From: JASFHF01 sp050123375
GTDB lineage: Bacteria > Pseudomonadota > Gammaproteobacteria > UBA12402
Reading direction: 5' to 3'
Assembly: GCA_050123375.1 (NCBI GenBank)
Contig: JASFHF010000002.1
Coordinates: 34,733 to 98,732, forward strand
Length of the DNA stretch: 64,000 nt
This document shows, in pieces, positions 8,769-16,183 of this stretch. The notes under the pieces are model-generated. The model was not told the DNA's origin. It did not search any database and saw nothing but the letters and a program-made list of their open reading frames with translations. The stretch's first letter is position 1, and each line of letters begins with the position of its first letter. The position numbers were made by a program, and so were the translations under genes.

Positions 8769-10247
8769 TTATTTCTTCTGTAAGACCGACAACAGGTCAC
8801 TCAAGGAAACACTGGCGAACTTGGTAGCCATGTCGCTTATTGCGTAGGGGATAATCAAGGTGTCGTCGTGAATCATACTGCCGCATGAATACACCACGTT
8901 AGGCACATAACCGGAACGTTCTTTTGCCGTCGGAACCAGCAGCGGTTTTTTGGTTTGGCCTATGATATGTAATGGATTGTCTCGATCCAACAATGTGGCG
9001 CCAATACTATACTGTCGCATGGGGCCAACACCATGTGTAAGTAACAGCCAGCCAGCATCTGTTTCTAAAGGTGATCCGCAATTGCCAATCTGAACGAATT
9101 CCCAGGGAAACTTTGGTTGCTGAAGTATTACCGCCTCATCCCAATGCCGTACATTATCAGAATACATCAGAAAAAGATTCTCGTTGTCCAATCGACCGAT
9201 CATTGCATATCGGCCATTAAGCTTCCGGGGAAATAGAGCCATGCCTTTGTTTTGTGCTTTACTACCGCTCATAGTATGGATGTTAATTTTTGCGCTGCTA
9301 CTAGTTGTTGGTCGAGCCTCCAGAAGTTGAGGCATTATGGAATGACCATTATACGCTGTGTAAGTGCCAAAATAACACGTTGATCCGTCATCATCGGTAA
9401 AACGGACGAGACGAAGATCCTCGATACCGTGGCTTTCGGTTTCGGAAGTAGGGAAAATCACTGCTTCAGATGGATCAGTGTTTGTGGGAATTTTTAGCGC
9501 ATAGTTAGAGCGGGCTACCCATAGCATGCTTTCTGCTGCTTGGCAGATCTTTTCCGGAGAATCGCAAGATTGACGAACTTGCTCGATTCCTTCCTTGATA
9601 TCGGATATCCTAAACAAATTGGGCAAACGATCAAGAATGTTTTCGGTGACATCTCTGTATGCTCCCATCTCAATTAGTTTTTGCCGGAAGAGGCTTTTTT
9701 CGTACGCTACATCATGAGCTACCTCGAGTTGACGGCTTATAGGACTGGGCTGATCAATGGAGATATTGCATTGCGCATCTATGATACCGCGGCGAAAGAC
9801 AATCGAAGAAATATGTCCTTCACCAGTAGCCCGCAAACTCATTAAGAAGCGAGTACTGCCGGCAGGAAGTCCCGACTGATCCAATGCCGGAATCATGGAA
9901 GGGTTGAATAATGCAGCTGCTTCGATAGCATATTCCATCGTAAAGTATGCGCCGATAAGCAATTTTCGGCGTGGGCTAATCGTGTTGGGATCTGTAATGT
10001 ACTCTTGTATGGCCTTGAAGTTATCGGCAACCGCTTCAACCCCATAACGATGGCGTTCCTTAAAACTTTGGTATAATTGATTAGTCAATTCATCAACTTC
10101 GTGGTTGGACAGCCTTAAAACCCGATCAATGATGCGGCGAATTCGTCCTTCGTTATTTGGAACGAAACTTCGGATGATAACACGATTAGGATCTCGTTCG
10201 AGACAAATTGGAAGCCGCTTGACCTTGATTTCAGGTGTGTATAGCAT
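8769..10247 (-). CDS. Glycoside hydrolase family 130 protein (glycoside phosphorylase-like)
   Basis: A 492-residue protein of the GH130 (beta-mannoside phosphorylase) family. The last 250 residues form the five-bladed propeller: I-E-D-L-R-L-V-R-F carries a conserved Asp, M-A-L-F-P-R-K-L-N-G-R-Y-A-M-I-G-R the substrate-binding Arg/Lys cluster, and W-E-F-V-Q-I-G-N-C-G-S-P-L-E-T-D-A-G-W-L the general acid/phosphate region, with T-H-G-V-G-P-M-R-Q-Y-S-I-G-A after it. The 200-residue N-terminal helical extension matches the larger GH130 subgroup. Members act on beta-1,2- or beta-1,4-mannosides using phosphate or water. The base composition is clearly more GC-rich than any neighbour and codon use is different, pointing to recent transfer. 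It stands alone next to repeat copy B. Confidence 0.8.
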   Translation of the reverse strand: MLYTPEIKVKRLPICLERDPNRVIIRSFVPNNEGRIRRIIDRVLRLSNHEVDELTNQLYQSFKERHRYGVEAVADNFKAIQEYITDPNTISPRRKLLIGAYFTMEYAIEAAALFNPSMIPALDQSGLPAGSTRFLMSLRATGEGHISSIVFRRGIIDAQCNISIDQPSPISRQLEVAHDVAYEKSLFRQKLIEMGAYRDVTENILDRLPNLFRISDIKEGIEQVRQSCDSPEKICQAAESMLWVARSNYALKIPTNTDPSEAVIFPTSETESHGIEDLRLVRFTDDDGSTCYFGTYTAYNGHSIMPQLLEARPTTSSSAKINIHTMSGSKAQNKGMALFPRKLNGRYAMIGRLDNENLFLMYSDNVRHWDEAVILQQPKFPWEFVQIGNCGSPLETDAGWLLLTHGVGPMRQYSIGATLLDRDNPLHIIGQTKKPLLVPTAKERSGYVPNVVYSCGSMIHDDTLIIPYAISDMATKFASVSLSDLLSVLQKK

Positions 10248-10380
10248 GATTTAACTCCAATAAAATAAGTTAAATTAATCCTTGTAAATTTATTTAATTT
10301 AAACACTAAAAAGTGGTTAGGTCTACTTTATGGTTAATTTTTTTTGTTGTAATATACTGAAAATGTTGCGGGAAAAATTT

Positions 10381-10791
10381 ATGAGCATAACTAAAATAAT
10401 TTCTGGTGGTCAAACTGGTGTAGATCAAGCGGCGCTTGATATTGCAATTAAATTTAATATTCCGCATGGCGGTTGGTGTCCAAAAGGCAGGATAGCAGAA
10501 CTTGGTACAACTATTCCAAAAAAATATTTACTGCGGGAAACAAAAACCAGCGAATATAGTGAAAGAACCAAATTAAATGTCAAAGATTCCGATGGCACTT
10601 TAATTCTTGTTGCAACTCTTCCAATCAAAAATAGTAGCGGTACGATGTTAACTGTTAAGGAAGCAAAAGCGAATCATAAGCCATGTTTAATTATCGATTT
10701 GTCAAAAAAAACATCGATCGATGAGAATAATATAAAATACTTAATGTCGCTGGTCCAAAAGAATCGCAGAGCCTTGGCATATACAAATTAA
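10381..10791 (+). CDS. Putative molybdenum-cofactor carrier protein (SLOG-like fold)
   Basis: About 136 residues from the ATG at 10381; a longer frame from 10330 adds 17 unlikely residues. I-I-S-G-G-Q-T-G-V-D-Q-A-A-L-D at the N-terminus and G-G-W-C-P-K-G-R-x-A-E-x-G are the signatures of the 'putative molybdenum carrier' family, whose algal and bacterial members bind molybdopterin cofactor in a Rossmann-like (SLOG/LOG-related) fold. The final half has the short strand-helix repeats expected (T-L-I-L-V-A-T, H-K-P-C-L-I-I-D-L). The link to the moa/moe genes two to five kilobases downstream fits, although they are on the other strand. SLOG proteins also include nucleotide-derived signal sensors, so function is tentative. 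Confidence 0.75.
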   Translation: MSITKIISGGQTGVDQAALDIAIKFNIPHGGWCPKGRIAELGTTIPKKYLLRETKTSEYSERTKLNVKDSDGTLILVATLPIKNSSGTMLTVKEAKANHKPCLIIDLSKKTSIDENNIKYLMSLVQKNRRALAYTN

Positions 10792-10877
10792 GTTTTAATT
10801 TTCTTGAAAGAATTGCAAAATTAATAGATCCCAAATAGGGAAGAGCGTATCTTACTCAATTTTTGAGCAAAATTTTT

Positions 10878-10906
10878 ACACCATGATAAAGTTTGGTGTT
10901 TTTTTT
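10878..10906 (+). terminator. Rho-independent terminator after the carrier gene
   Basis: ACACCA at 10878-10883 pairs with TGGTGT at 10894-10899 and is followed by a run of T. A smaller hairpin (CTCAA/TTGAG) lies just upstream at 10854-10867. Confidence 0.6.
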
Positions 10907-11000
10907 GAGCAAAGCCTTTACATTAAACCAAAAATTGGCATAAAATAAATAAGTCAGGTTCCTTGAATTTGGCTTTAATGAAAATATGGAGGAATTTTTT

Positions 11001-11234
11001 ATGTGTGGTAAAGGATGTGGTATTTGGTGTTGGATCGCTAAGCTTTTGCTTATTATTGGCGGTCTAAATTGGGGGTTAATTGGTGTATTTAATTATAACC
11101 TGGTATCATCATGGTTTGGTGATTGGCCAATAGTGGTTCGCATTATTTATATTGTTGTAGGCCTTGCTGCTTTGTTAGCAATTCTTTGTTTGTTTAGGTC
11201 ACACAAATGCAGACCAGCAACTCCAGGTGAATAG
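11001..11234 (+). CDS. DUF378 family small membrane protein
   Basis: A 77-residue protein with two predicted membrane helices. The first contains L-L-I-I-G-G-L-N-W-G-L-I-G-V-F, the signature of DUF378 (YuzA-like) proteins, and the second follows W-P-I-V-V-R-I-I-Y-I-V-V-G-L-A-A. The N-terminus has three cysteines (C-G-K-G-C-G-I-W-C) and the C-terminus one more. An ATG at 10986 also opens the frame but it is part of the ribosome site (GGAGG at 10987-10991) for the ATG at 11001, which is therefore the start. Role unknown. The gene has its own terminator 29 bases downstream and is probably monocistronic. Confidence 0.8.
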   Translation: MCGKGCGIWCWIAKLLLIIGGLNWGLIGVFNYNLVSSWFGDWPIVVRIIYIVVGLAALLAILCLFRSHKCRPATPGE

Positions 11235-11262
11235 TTAATTAATTTAATTTTAACTTAAATTT

Positions 11263-11299
11263 AAAAAGCCAGTCGAATTTAATTCGACTGGCTTTTTTT
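11263..11299 (+). terminator. Strong rho-independent terminator
   Basis: AAAAGCCAGTCGAAT and ATTCGACTGGCTTTT form a 15-bp perfect stem with almost no loop, flanked by A-run and T-run. The symmetry means it may work on both strands. It separates the DUF378 gene from ornithine cyclodeaminase. Confidence 0.85.
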
Positions 11300-11311
11300 G
11301 AAGAGTAATAT

Positions 11312-12301
11312 ATGAAGTTAATTACTGCAAAAGATATTTCTCAGGCTTTTAATGATAAAATGATAAAGGTAGCATTTGAGGCATTAACTAATGAATTAAA
11401 ACGTTGGCAGGAATTTAAAAAATGTCCGCGGCATGCAATTTATTATCCGCATGGTGTATTTGAGTTGATGCCGTGTAGTGATAATCAATATTACGGTTAT
11501 AAATATGTTAATTGCCATCCGGCAAATCCTAAGCAGCATAAATCCTCAGTTGTTGCTACTGGTATGCTGGTAGATATAGAAACCGGATATCCTTTAATGT
11601 TTTGTGATATGACTTTGCTTACTGCAATTAGAACTGCAGCAACTTCTGCGATTGCGGCGAAATATTTAGCCGATCCCGGTGCTGGCAAAATTGGTTTAAT
11701 TGGCACTGGTGCGCAAGCTGAATTTCAGATTTTATGGTTAAGTTCAATTTTTAATATTGATACAGTTAAGTTTTTTGATGTGGATTCAAAAGCAATGGAA
11801 AAATTGCAGCGTAATATTGATGGAAAGTTTAAAAATATTATCGCATGCAAAAATGCTTTTGAAGTAACACAGGATATAGATATTTTAACTACAGCAATTA
11901 ATACTAAAGAAAAAGTTAAGTTGGTTGAATATGATTGGGTGAAAGATAATCATAAATTATTTATTAATGCAATTGGTGGTGATTGTCCTGGAAAAACGGA
12001 AATGGATGTAGAGATCGTAAAAAATAGCCGCATTGTCGTTGAGTTTTTCCCGCAAACCAGAGTTGAAGGCGAGATTCAAAATTTGGAACATGATCCGGAA
12101 TACACAGAATTGTGGGAGTTAGTTCAGCAGCAAAAACCAGGTAGAACAGATCAAGATAAAATAATTTTGTTTGATTCGGTTGGTTTTGCTTTAGCGGATT
12201 TCGCAATTATGAAAATGGTATATGAACAAGGTTTAGGTAGCGAAATTACTGTACTTCCTGATATACCGGATCCGAAAGATCTTTATGCTGCAGTTAGGTA
12301 A
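11312..12301 (+). CDS. Ornithine cyclodeaminase / mu-crystallin family protein
   Basis: A 329-residue NAD(P)-dependent enzyme of the OCD/mu-crystallin family. Ornithine cyclodeaminase converts L-ornithine to proline and ammonia; relatives reduce cyclic imines or make alanine or diaminopropionate derivatives. The nucleotide-binding loop is G-L-I-G-T-G-A-Q-A-E-F-Q at about residues 128-139, preceded by the conserved L-T-A-I-R-T-A-A-T-S-A. The N-terminal substrate domain has Y-K-Y-V-N-C-H-P-x-N-P and the catalytic Asp is likely in I-N-A-I-G-G-D-C-P-G-K-T-E-M. The last feature, with D-C-P-G-K-T, is that of true ornithine cyclodeaminases. Its ATG lies close to the upstream terminator, so it must have a promoter of its own, not clearly visible. 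It converges on the molybdenum-cofactor operon. Confidence 0.85.
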   Translation: MKLITAKDISQAFNDKMIKVAFEALTNELKRWQEFKKCPRHAIYYPHGVFELMPCSDNQYYGYKYVNCHPANPKQHKSSVVATGMLVDIETGYPLMFCDMTLLTAIRTAATSAIAAKYLADPGAGKIGLIGTGAQAEFQILWLSSIFNIDTVKFFDVDSKAMEKLQRNIDGKFKNIIACKNAFEVTQDIDILTTAINTKEKVKLVEYDWVKDNHKLFINAIGGDCPGKTEMDVEIVKNSRIVVEFFPQTRVEGEIQNLEHDPEYTELWELVQQQKPGRTDQDKIILFDSVGFALADFAIMKMVYEQGLGSEITVLPDIPDPKDLYAAVR

Positions 12302-12320
12302 GTGTTATCCAAAACCTACA

Positions 12321-12526
12321 AATTTTACGCAATATTTTGTTTTTAGCACATCGAGTGAGGGTTGTTTGCAAACTCTTGAGAGGCATGGATGCCTCGAACG
12401 AAGCAACACATGGATGTGCCGGCTGATTTTTCACCAAGGTAGTTGGGAAAATCAGCCGAGTGCGTGTTTGCAAATAACCCTCCGAGTATGTGCTTGCTAG
12501 TTAATAAAATATTGCGTAAAACTTGA
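12321..12526. repeat. Nested palindromic element between convergent genes
   Basis: About 205 bases form one large imperfect inverted repeat. Outer arms: TTTTACGCAATATTTTGT from 12323, mirrored near 12502-12521. Next arms: AGCACAT..GAGTGAGGGTTGTTTGCAAAC mirrored by GTTTGCAAATAACCCTCCGAGTATGTGCT, with a few mismatches. Inside are three small hairpins: GAGGCAT/ATGCCTC, CACAT/ATGTG and GGCTGATTTTTC/GAAAATCAGCC. It fills the whole gap between the stops of ornithine cyclodeaminase and the MOSC-MogA gene. It could end transcription from both sides or be a relic of a mobile palindrome. Confidence 0.7.
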
Positions 12527-12530
12527 GATT

Positions 12531-13463
12531 TTAATGCCCTAAATCATGCAGCATATAAATTGCATGTTCTAAAGTAGTAAATATTTCGGTTAAATATTCT
12601 TGTACTGCTTTAACACTTCCAGGTAGGGCGTAAATTAAAGTTTTATTTGCAATTGCAGCAATACTTCTACTTAATAAAGCTGATGGAATGGTGGCGCCGT
12701 ATTTACATCTGATATGTTCCATAATTCCTGGAATTATTTTATCGGCAACTTCTGTGATAACTTCTGGTGTGATATCACGTGAGCCGATTCCGGTTCCGCC
12801 TAAGGTAAAAATTACATCACAGTTATTATCAATTGTGGAGATTAAAGATTTTTTTAATTGTGTTTTATCATCTGGTAATAATTCAGTAATTATATTTTTT
12901 TGCCAATAATTTTGTTGCAAAAATTCTTTTATTTGTTGTTTGGCAGTTTTTCCAGATAAATCCTGGTATTCACCTTTATGGGCTCGATCGCTTAAAGTTA
13001 TAATTTTAACTCGCATCGTTCTTGGAATATAAGTCACTTCATCGCCGGTTTGAATAATTCCTGGTTGTAACACACGGCAAAAAATTCCTTCAGTCGGCAT
13101 AGCGCATTTACCAACTTGCTGGAAAATCTTGCATCCTTCACCGTGACATTTTTTGCCAATTTGCGTTACTTCTAATAAAGTTTTATTAATTGACAATCTA
13201 TCTAGTAATTTAGTTTTAGTTAAATTTATTCCGGATAAAGTTAGATTTTCTGCAAAGTCTCCTGGTTCAACTTGCATGTTATTTTTTTGATTAAAATTAT
13301 TAATGCTTTCAATTGCTAATAAACTTACATTGCGATTTTTAAAACCAGCGTGCGAATCGTTTTTTACACCAATTTCATTTAATTCGATTTTTGGAACTGG
13401 CTGTTTTACGGTTCCGGTTTTTGCAGAAATATTAGTTGAAACAACTTTGCCTTTATTCGACAT
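12531..13463 (-). CDS. MOSC domain - MogA/MoaB fusion protein
   Basis: A 310-residue two-domain protein. Residues 1 to about 147 are a MOSC domain, the sulfur-carrier fold found in molybdenum-cofactor sulfurase: N-D-S-H-A-G near residue 36, P-G-D-F-A-E-N-L-T-L-S-G, and the conserved cysteine in H-G-E-G-C. From R-T-M-R-V-K-I-I-T-L-S-D-R-A (about 147) to the end it is MogA/MoaB, which adenylates molybdopterin before metal insertion: L-S-G-K-T-A, T-L-G-G-T-G-I-G-S-R-D-I-T-P-E and A-L-P-G-S-V-K-A are the usual blocks. The two functions are usually separate genes. The start overlaps the end of moaC by 11 bases, so it is the last gene of a moaA-moaC-fusion operon. Confidence 0.85.
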   Translation of the reverse strand: MSNKGKVVSTNISAKTGTVKQPVPKIELNEIGVKNDSHAGFKNRNVSLLAIESINNFNQKNNMQVEPGDFAENLTLSGINLTKTKLLDRLSINKTLLEVTQIGKKCHGEGCKIFQQVGKCAMPTEGIFCRVLQPGIIQTGDEVTYIPRTMRVKIITLSDRAHKGEYQDLSGKTAKQQIKEFLQQNYWQKNIITELLPDDKTQLKKSLISTIDNNCDVIFTLGGTGIGSRDITPEVITEVADKIIPGIMEHIRCKYGATIPSALLSRSIAAIANKTLIYALPGSVKAVQEYLTEIFTTLEHAIYMLHDLGH

Positions 13464-13905
13464 CTTCTTTTACCTTTTCAATAAGTTTTATATCTGAAAT
13501 CATCATGTTTTTGTCAACAGCTTTACACATGTCGTAAATGGTTAATAATGCTGTGCTAATTGCGGTTAATGCTTCCATTTCAACGCCAGTTTTTCCAGTA
13601 GATTTAACTATGCTCTCGGCATGAACTCCATTTTGTGTTAACGTAAAAATTACATCAACTTTATTTAACAAAAGCGTATGGCATAATGGGATTAAGTTTT
13701 GCGTAAGTTTGGCAGCATTTATGCCTGCGATTTTTGCAACAGTTAATACATCGCCTTTTTTGATTTGGTTTTCTTTAATCAATTTAATAGTATTTTCGTT
13801 TAATTTAATTGTGCCAGAAGCGCGAGCAATTCTAAGTTGTGGTTTTTTGTCGCTTACATCTACCATTTTTGCATTACCGTTTTTGTCGACATGTGAGAAC
13901 TTCAT
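13453..13905 (-). CDS. moaC: Cyclic pyranopterin monophosphate synthase accessory protein MoaC
   Basis: A 150-residue MoaC, which together with MoaA converts GTP to cyclic pyranopterin monophosphate. Conserved blocks: N-terminal F-S-H-V-D-K-N-G-x-A-x-M-V-D-V, then A-x-A-S-G-T-I, I-A-G-I-N-A-A-K, L-I-P-L-C-H-T-L-L-L (usually L-I-P-L-C-H-P), V-K-S-T-G-K-T-G-V-E-M-E-A-L-T-A and M-C-K-A-V-D-K. The catalytic Lys is in C-K-A-V-D-K. Length is slightly below the usual 160. It starts two bases after the end of moaA and overlaps the next gene, so all three are translated together. Confidence 0.93.
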   Translation of the reverse strand: MKFSHVDKNGNAKMVDVSDKKPQLRIARASGTIKLNENTIKLIKENQIKKGDVLTVAKIAGINAAKLTQNLIPLCHTLLLNKVDVIFTLTQNGVHAESIVKSTGKTGVEMEALTAISTALLTIYDMCKAVDKNMMISDIKLIEKVKEDVE

Positions 13906-13906
13906 A

Positions 13907-14704
13907 TTATCCCCCGATTTGGTACATCCAGCGTTCCAGGCAGGAGCCGCCCATTTTTGGTTTATGTTTGGCGGCCATTTCTAGAGCTTGTTTAATTCCT
14001 AGTTTGCGCACATTAAATTCGATGTCAGAAAACAGGCATGGTTTGATAGAGCCGTCGCATAGTAATCTAATGCGATTGCAAATTTCGCAGTTGCCACTAT
14101 TTCCGCCTTCAACACCAGAAAAATGGCCGTTTTTAAGATCCATTAGTTTAATAAAACGTGCTTTAATGTTTCTTTTGGCGGCATAATTTTTGATTGCTTG
14201 TGCATCAGCTTCTTGAGATGATTGTTCAATCACGCAGTTTAATTTAATTGGATGTAGGCCTGCGTCAATTGCTGCATCAATGCCGGCTAAAACTTTTTTG
14301 ATGTTTCCGCCTTTGGTTATTTCGCTAAATTTTTTTTGGTCTAAAGTGTCTAAACTAATATTAATTCGATCCAGACCGCTCTCAAATAATTTTTTAGCAA
14401 ATTTATTTAGGAGTACGCCATTGGTGGTCATGGCAACTTCAGTGATACCATTAATTTTTTTTAATGCTTGAATTAATTTGCAAATATTTTTGCGCAGCAG
14501 TGGTTCGCCGCCGGTTAATCTAATTTGATCAATTCCCATGGTGGCAGCAACAGTTGCTACTTCGGCAATTTCTTCCAGAGATAGTATCTTTTTGTGTGGC
14601 AGCCATTTAACTTTGTGCGGCATGCAGTATTTGCAATGTAGATTGCAGCGGTCGGTAACTGAGATCCGCATTTTTGTTATTTGTCTGCCAAAATTGTCTT
14701 GCAT
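13907..14704 (-). CDS. moaA: GTP 3',8-cyclase MoaA, short form
   Basis: Radical SAM enzyme of molybdopterin synthesis. The first iron-sulfur cluster motif is C-N-L-H-C-K-Y-C near residue 20, and the C-terminal cluster motif is C-E-I-C-N-R-I-R-L ... C-L-F. The protein ends with two glycines (Q-I-G-G), the conserved tail that completes the active site. It is about 265 residues against the usual 320-340: the region between the radical SAM barrel and the second cluster (normally with a long loop) is reduced to a few residues. The ATG at 14704 is chosen over 14743 because AGGA stands seven bases before it and family members start just before D-x-F-G-R. First gene of the moaA-moaC-fusion operon. 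Confidence 0.88.
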   Translation of the reverse strand: MQDNFGRQITKMRISVTDRCNLHCKYCMPHKVKWLPHKKILSLEEIAEVATVAATMGIDQIRLTGGEPLLRKNICKLIQALKKINGITEVAMTTNGVLLNKFAKKLFESGLDRINISLDTLDQKKFSEITKGGNIKKVLAGIDAAIDAGLHPIKLNCVIEQSSQEADAQAIKNYAAKRNIKARFIKLMDLKNGHFSGVEGGNSGNCEICNRIRLLCDGSIKPCLFSDIEFNVRKLGIKQALEMAAKHKPKMGGSCLERWMYQIGG

Positions 14705-14784
14705 AGTTGGTCCTGTGTGAAGTTCGCGATCCGAGTTGTCCAACCTATTTTATTTGTATCTCAGTTTTTATATAACATCTCAGG

Positions 14785-14850
14785 GGGACGGGGCTTTACA
14801 TGATTACAAGGCAACAAACATGGCTTTGTAATTATGTAAAGCCCCGTCCC
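14785..14850. repeat. Long hairpin between moaA and moeA
   Basis: GGGACGGGGCTTTACATGAT at 14785 onwards pairs with ATTATGTAAAGCCCCGTCCC ending at 14850, giving about 25 paired bases with one mismatch and a loop near 14811-14822. There is no T-run. The GC-rich outer part is unlike the surrounding AT-rich sequence. Confidence 0.75.
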
Positions 14851-14866
14851 GACGACTTCATAATTT

Positions 14867-16054
14867 TTAAATTTTAATTACCGAAACTTTTTCTCCTGCA
14901 TTGATTTGTTGAACGTTTTGTTCAATCATAAAAAATCCATCGGCGTCAGATAACGCTAATAGATGTGCGGAGCCGTGATATTCTATTGGTTCTAATTCAC
15001 CATGTCGCGTTATTTTACATGGAATAAATGCAGCGCGTTCGGTTTTTTTGCGTTTGTATGTTTTTGTTAGTGGTAACATGTATGGTGGTTCAATTTTTTG
15101 GTTTTGTATTTTTGCAATTATGCGTTTTACAAATAAATTAAAGGTTAAGCAAACTGCCACGGGGTTTCCTGGCAGGCCAAAAATTATTTTATCACCTTTG
15201 CTTGCAAACGTAGTTGGTTTTCCGGGTTTAATTGCAATCCGATTAAAATGTGTTTTGAAACCTAGTTCGTTAATTGCTGTTCCTACAAAATCGAATTCTC
15301 CCATCGATACACCGCCAGATAAAATTATAATGTCAGCCTTATCTAATGCTTCAGATAAAATAGATTTGGTTTTAGCTAAATCGTCACAAATTTTGTTTGA
15401 ATAATTTATTTGATAGTCATTTTTTTGACATAACGCTTTTAACATTGGGCGATTGGCATCAATAATTTTGCCATTAGCTATTTCATTAATTGATTCTACA
15501 ATTTCGTTACCAGTAGATAAGATTGCAATTTTAGGTTTTGCATAAACTTCTGCAGTATCAATGCCGCAAGAAATTAAATTGGCGATTAATGTAGGTGTTA
15601 AAAGATCGCCAGCGTTCGCAATTGTTGTTCCTGGTTTAACATCTTCGCCTTGTTGACAAATATGTTGTGCATTTGGATATTGCAAAATTTTCACTTGGTT
15701 GTTTTGTTGCTGCGTATATTCAATTGGTACTACTTGGTATGTATTTTCTGGTACTGGGGCGCCAGTCATAATTTGTGCGGCGTGGCCAGGAGTTAATGCT
15801 ATAGTAGGCATTTGTCCCGCAGCAATTACTTCAGTAATTTTGTAGCTGTCTTGTTGATCGTTTTGCGTGATAGCAAAACCGTCCATTGCGGCTTTATTGA
15901 ATGGAGGCAGTTCTAGTTTTGCTGTTTGCGGTTTAGCTAAAACTCTATTTAAGGCATCAGTTACAGGTAATTGTTCTGTGGTTGATTTAACTTGCTCGGC
16001 AACTGTGTCGATGGTTTGATATGCTTGTTCTAGTGTAATCATTGGTGTACTCAT
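14867..16054 (-). CDS. moeA: Molybdopterin molybdenumtransferase MoeA
   Basis: A 395-residue MoeA, which inserts molybdate into adenylated molybdopterin. Domain order is standard: N-terminal domain with P-P-F-N-K-A-A-M-D-G-F-A (Asp of the active site), I-M-T-G-A-P-V-P, V-x-P-x-E-Y; central MogA-like domain with I-A-I-L-S-T-G-N-E-I-V, D-A-N-R-P-M-L, I-I-L-S-G-G-V-S-M-G-E-F-D, K-P-G-K-P-T-T-F and F-G-L-P-G-N-P-V-A; and a C-terminal beta domain. Length is typical. The gene lies upstream of moaA on the same strand, but a large hairpin separates them, so transcription may be partly or wholly separate. The upstream gap (16055-16118) is unremarkable. Confidence 0.93.
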   Translation of the reverse strand: MSTPMITLEQAYQTIDTVAEQVKSTTEQLPVTDALNRVLAKPQTAKLELPPFNKAAMDGFAITQNDQQDSYKITEVIAAGQMPTIALTPGHAAQIMTGAPVPENTYQVVPIEYTQQQNNQVKILQYPNAQHICQQGEDVKPGTTIANAGDLLTPTLIANLISCGIDTAEVYAKPKIAILSTGNEIVESINEIANGKIIDANRPMLKALCQKNDYQINYSNKICDDLAKTKSILSEALDKADIIILSGGVSMGEFDFVGTAINELGFKTHFNRIAIKPGKPTTFASKGDKIIFGLPGNPVAVCLTFNLFVKRIIAKIQNQKIEPPYMLPLTKTYKRKKTERAAFIPCKITRHGELEPIEYHGSAHLLALSDADGFFMIEQNVQQINAGEKVSVIKI

Positions 16055-16118
16055 GTTTTTGTGCAGATGGTAGCATACAGCGTTGTATCATGGTAGTTTA
16101 TTCATTAGACAAAATAAC

Positions 16119-16183
16119 GACTATTTTGCAGCAAAATGCAAAATAGTCTTGACTATTTTGCAATATGGTGCATAATAGTCGTA
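16119..16183 (+). promoter_or_regulatory. Tandem palindromic operators overlapping a promoter; probable leaderless start
   Basis: Two copies of the same palindrome lie 32 bases apart: GACTATTTTGCA (16119-16130) with TGCAAAATAGTC (16137-16148), and GACTATTTTGCA (16151-16162) with TGCATAATAGTC (16169-16180), each with a six-base spacer and one mismatch in the second. The second copy coincides with a promoter: TTGACT at 16149-16154, CATAAT at 16171-16176 (16-base spacer). Transcription would begin at or next to the ATG at 16183, so the message is probably leaderless. The layout predicts tight repression by a dimeric regulator. Confidence 0.65.

Noticed and set aside
12285..12500. 71-codon frame inside the palindrome after ornithine cyclodeaminase
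   Set aside because: Encoded by the arms of an inverted repeat; amino acid pattern is not protein-like.
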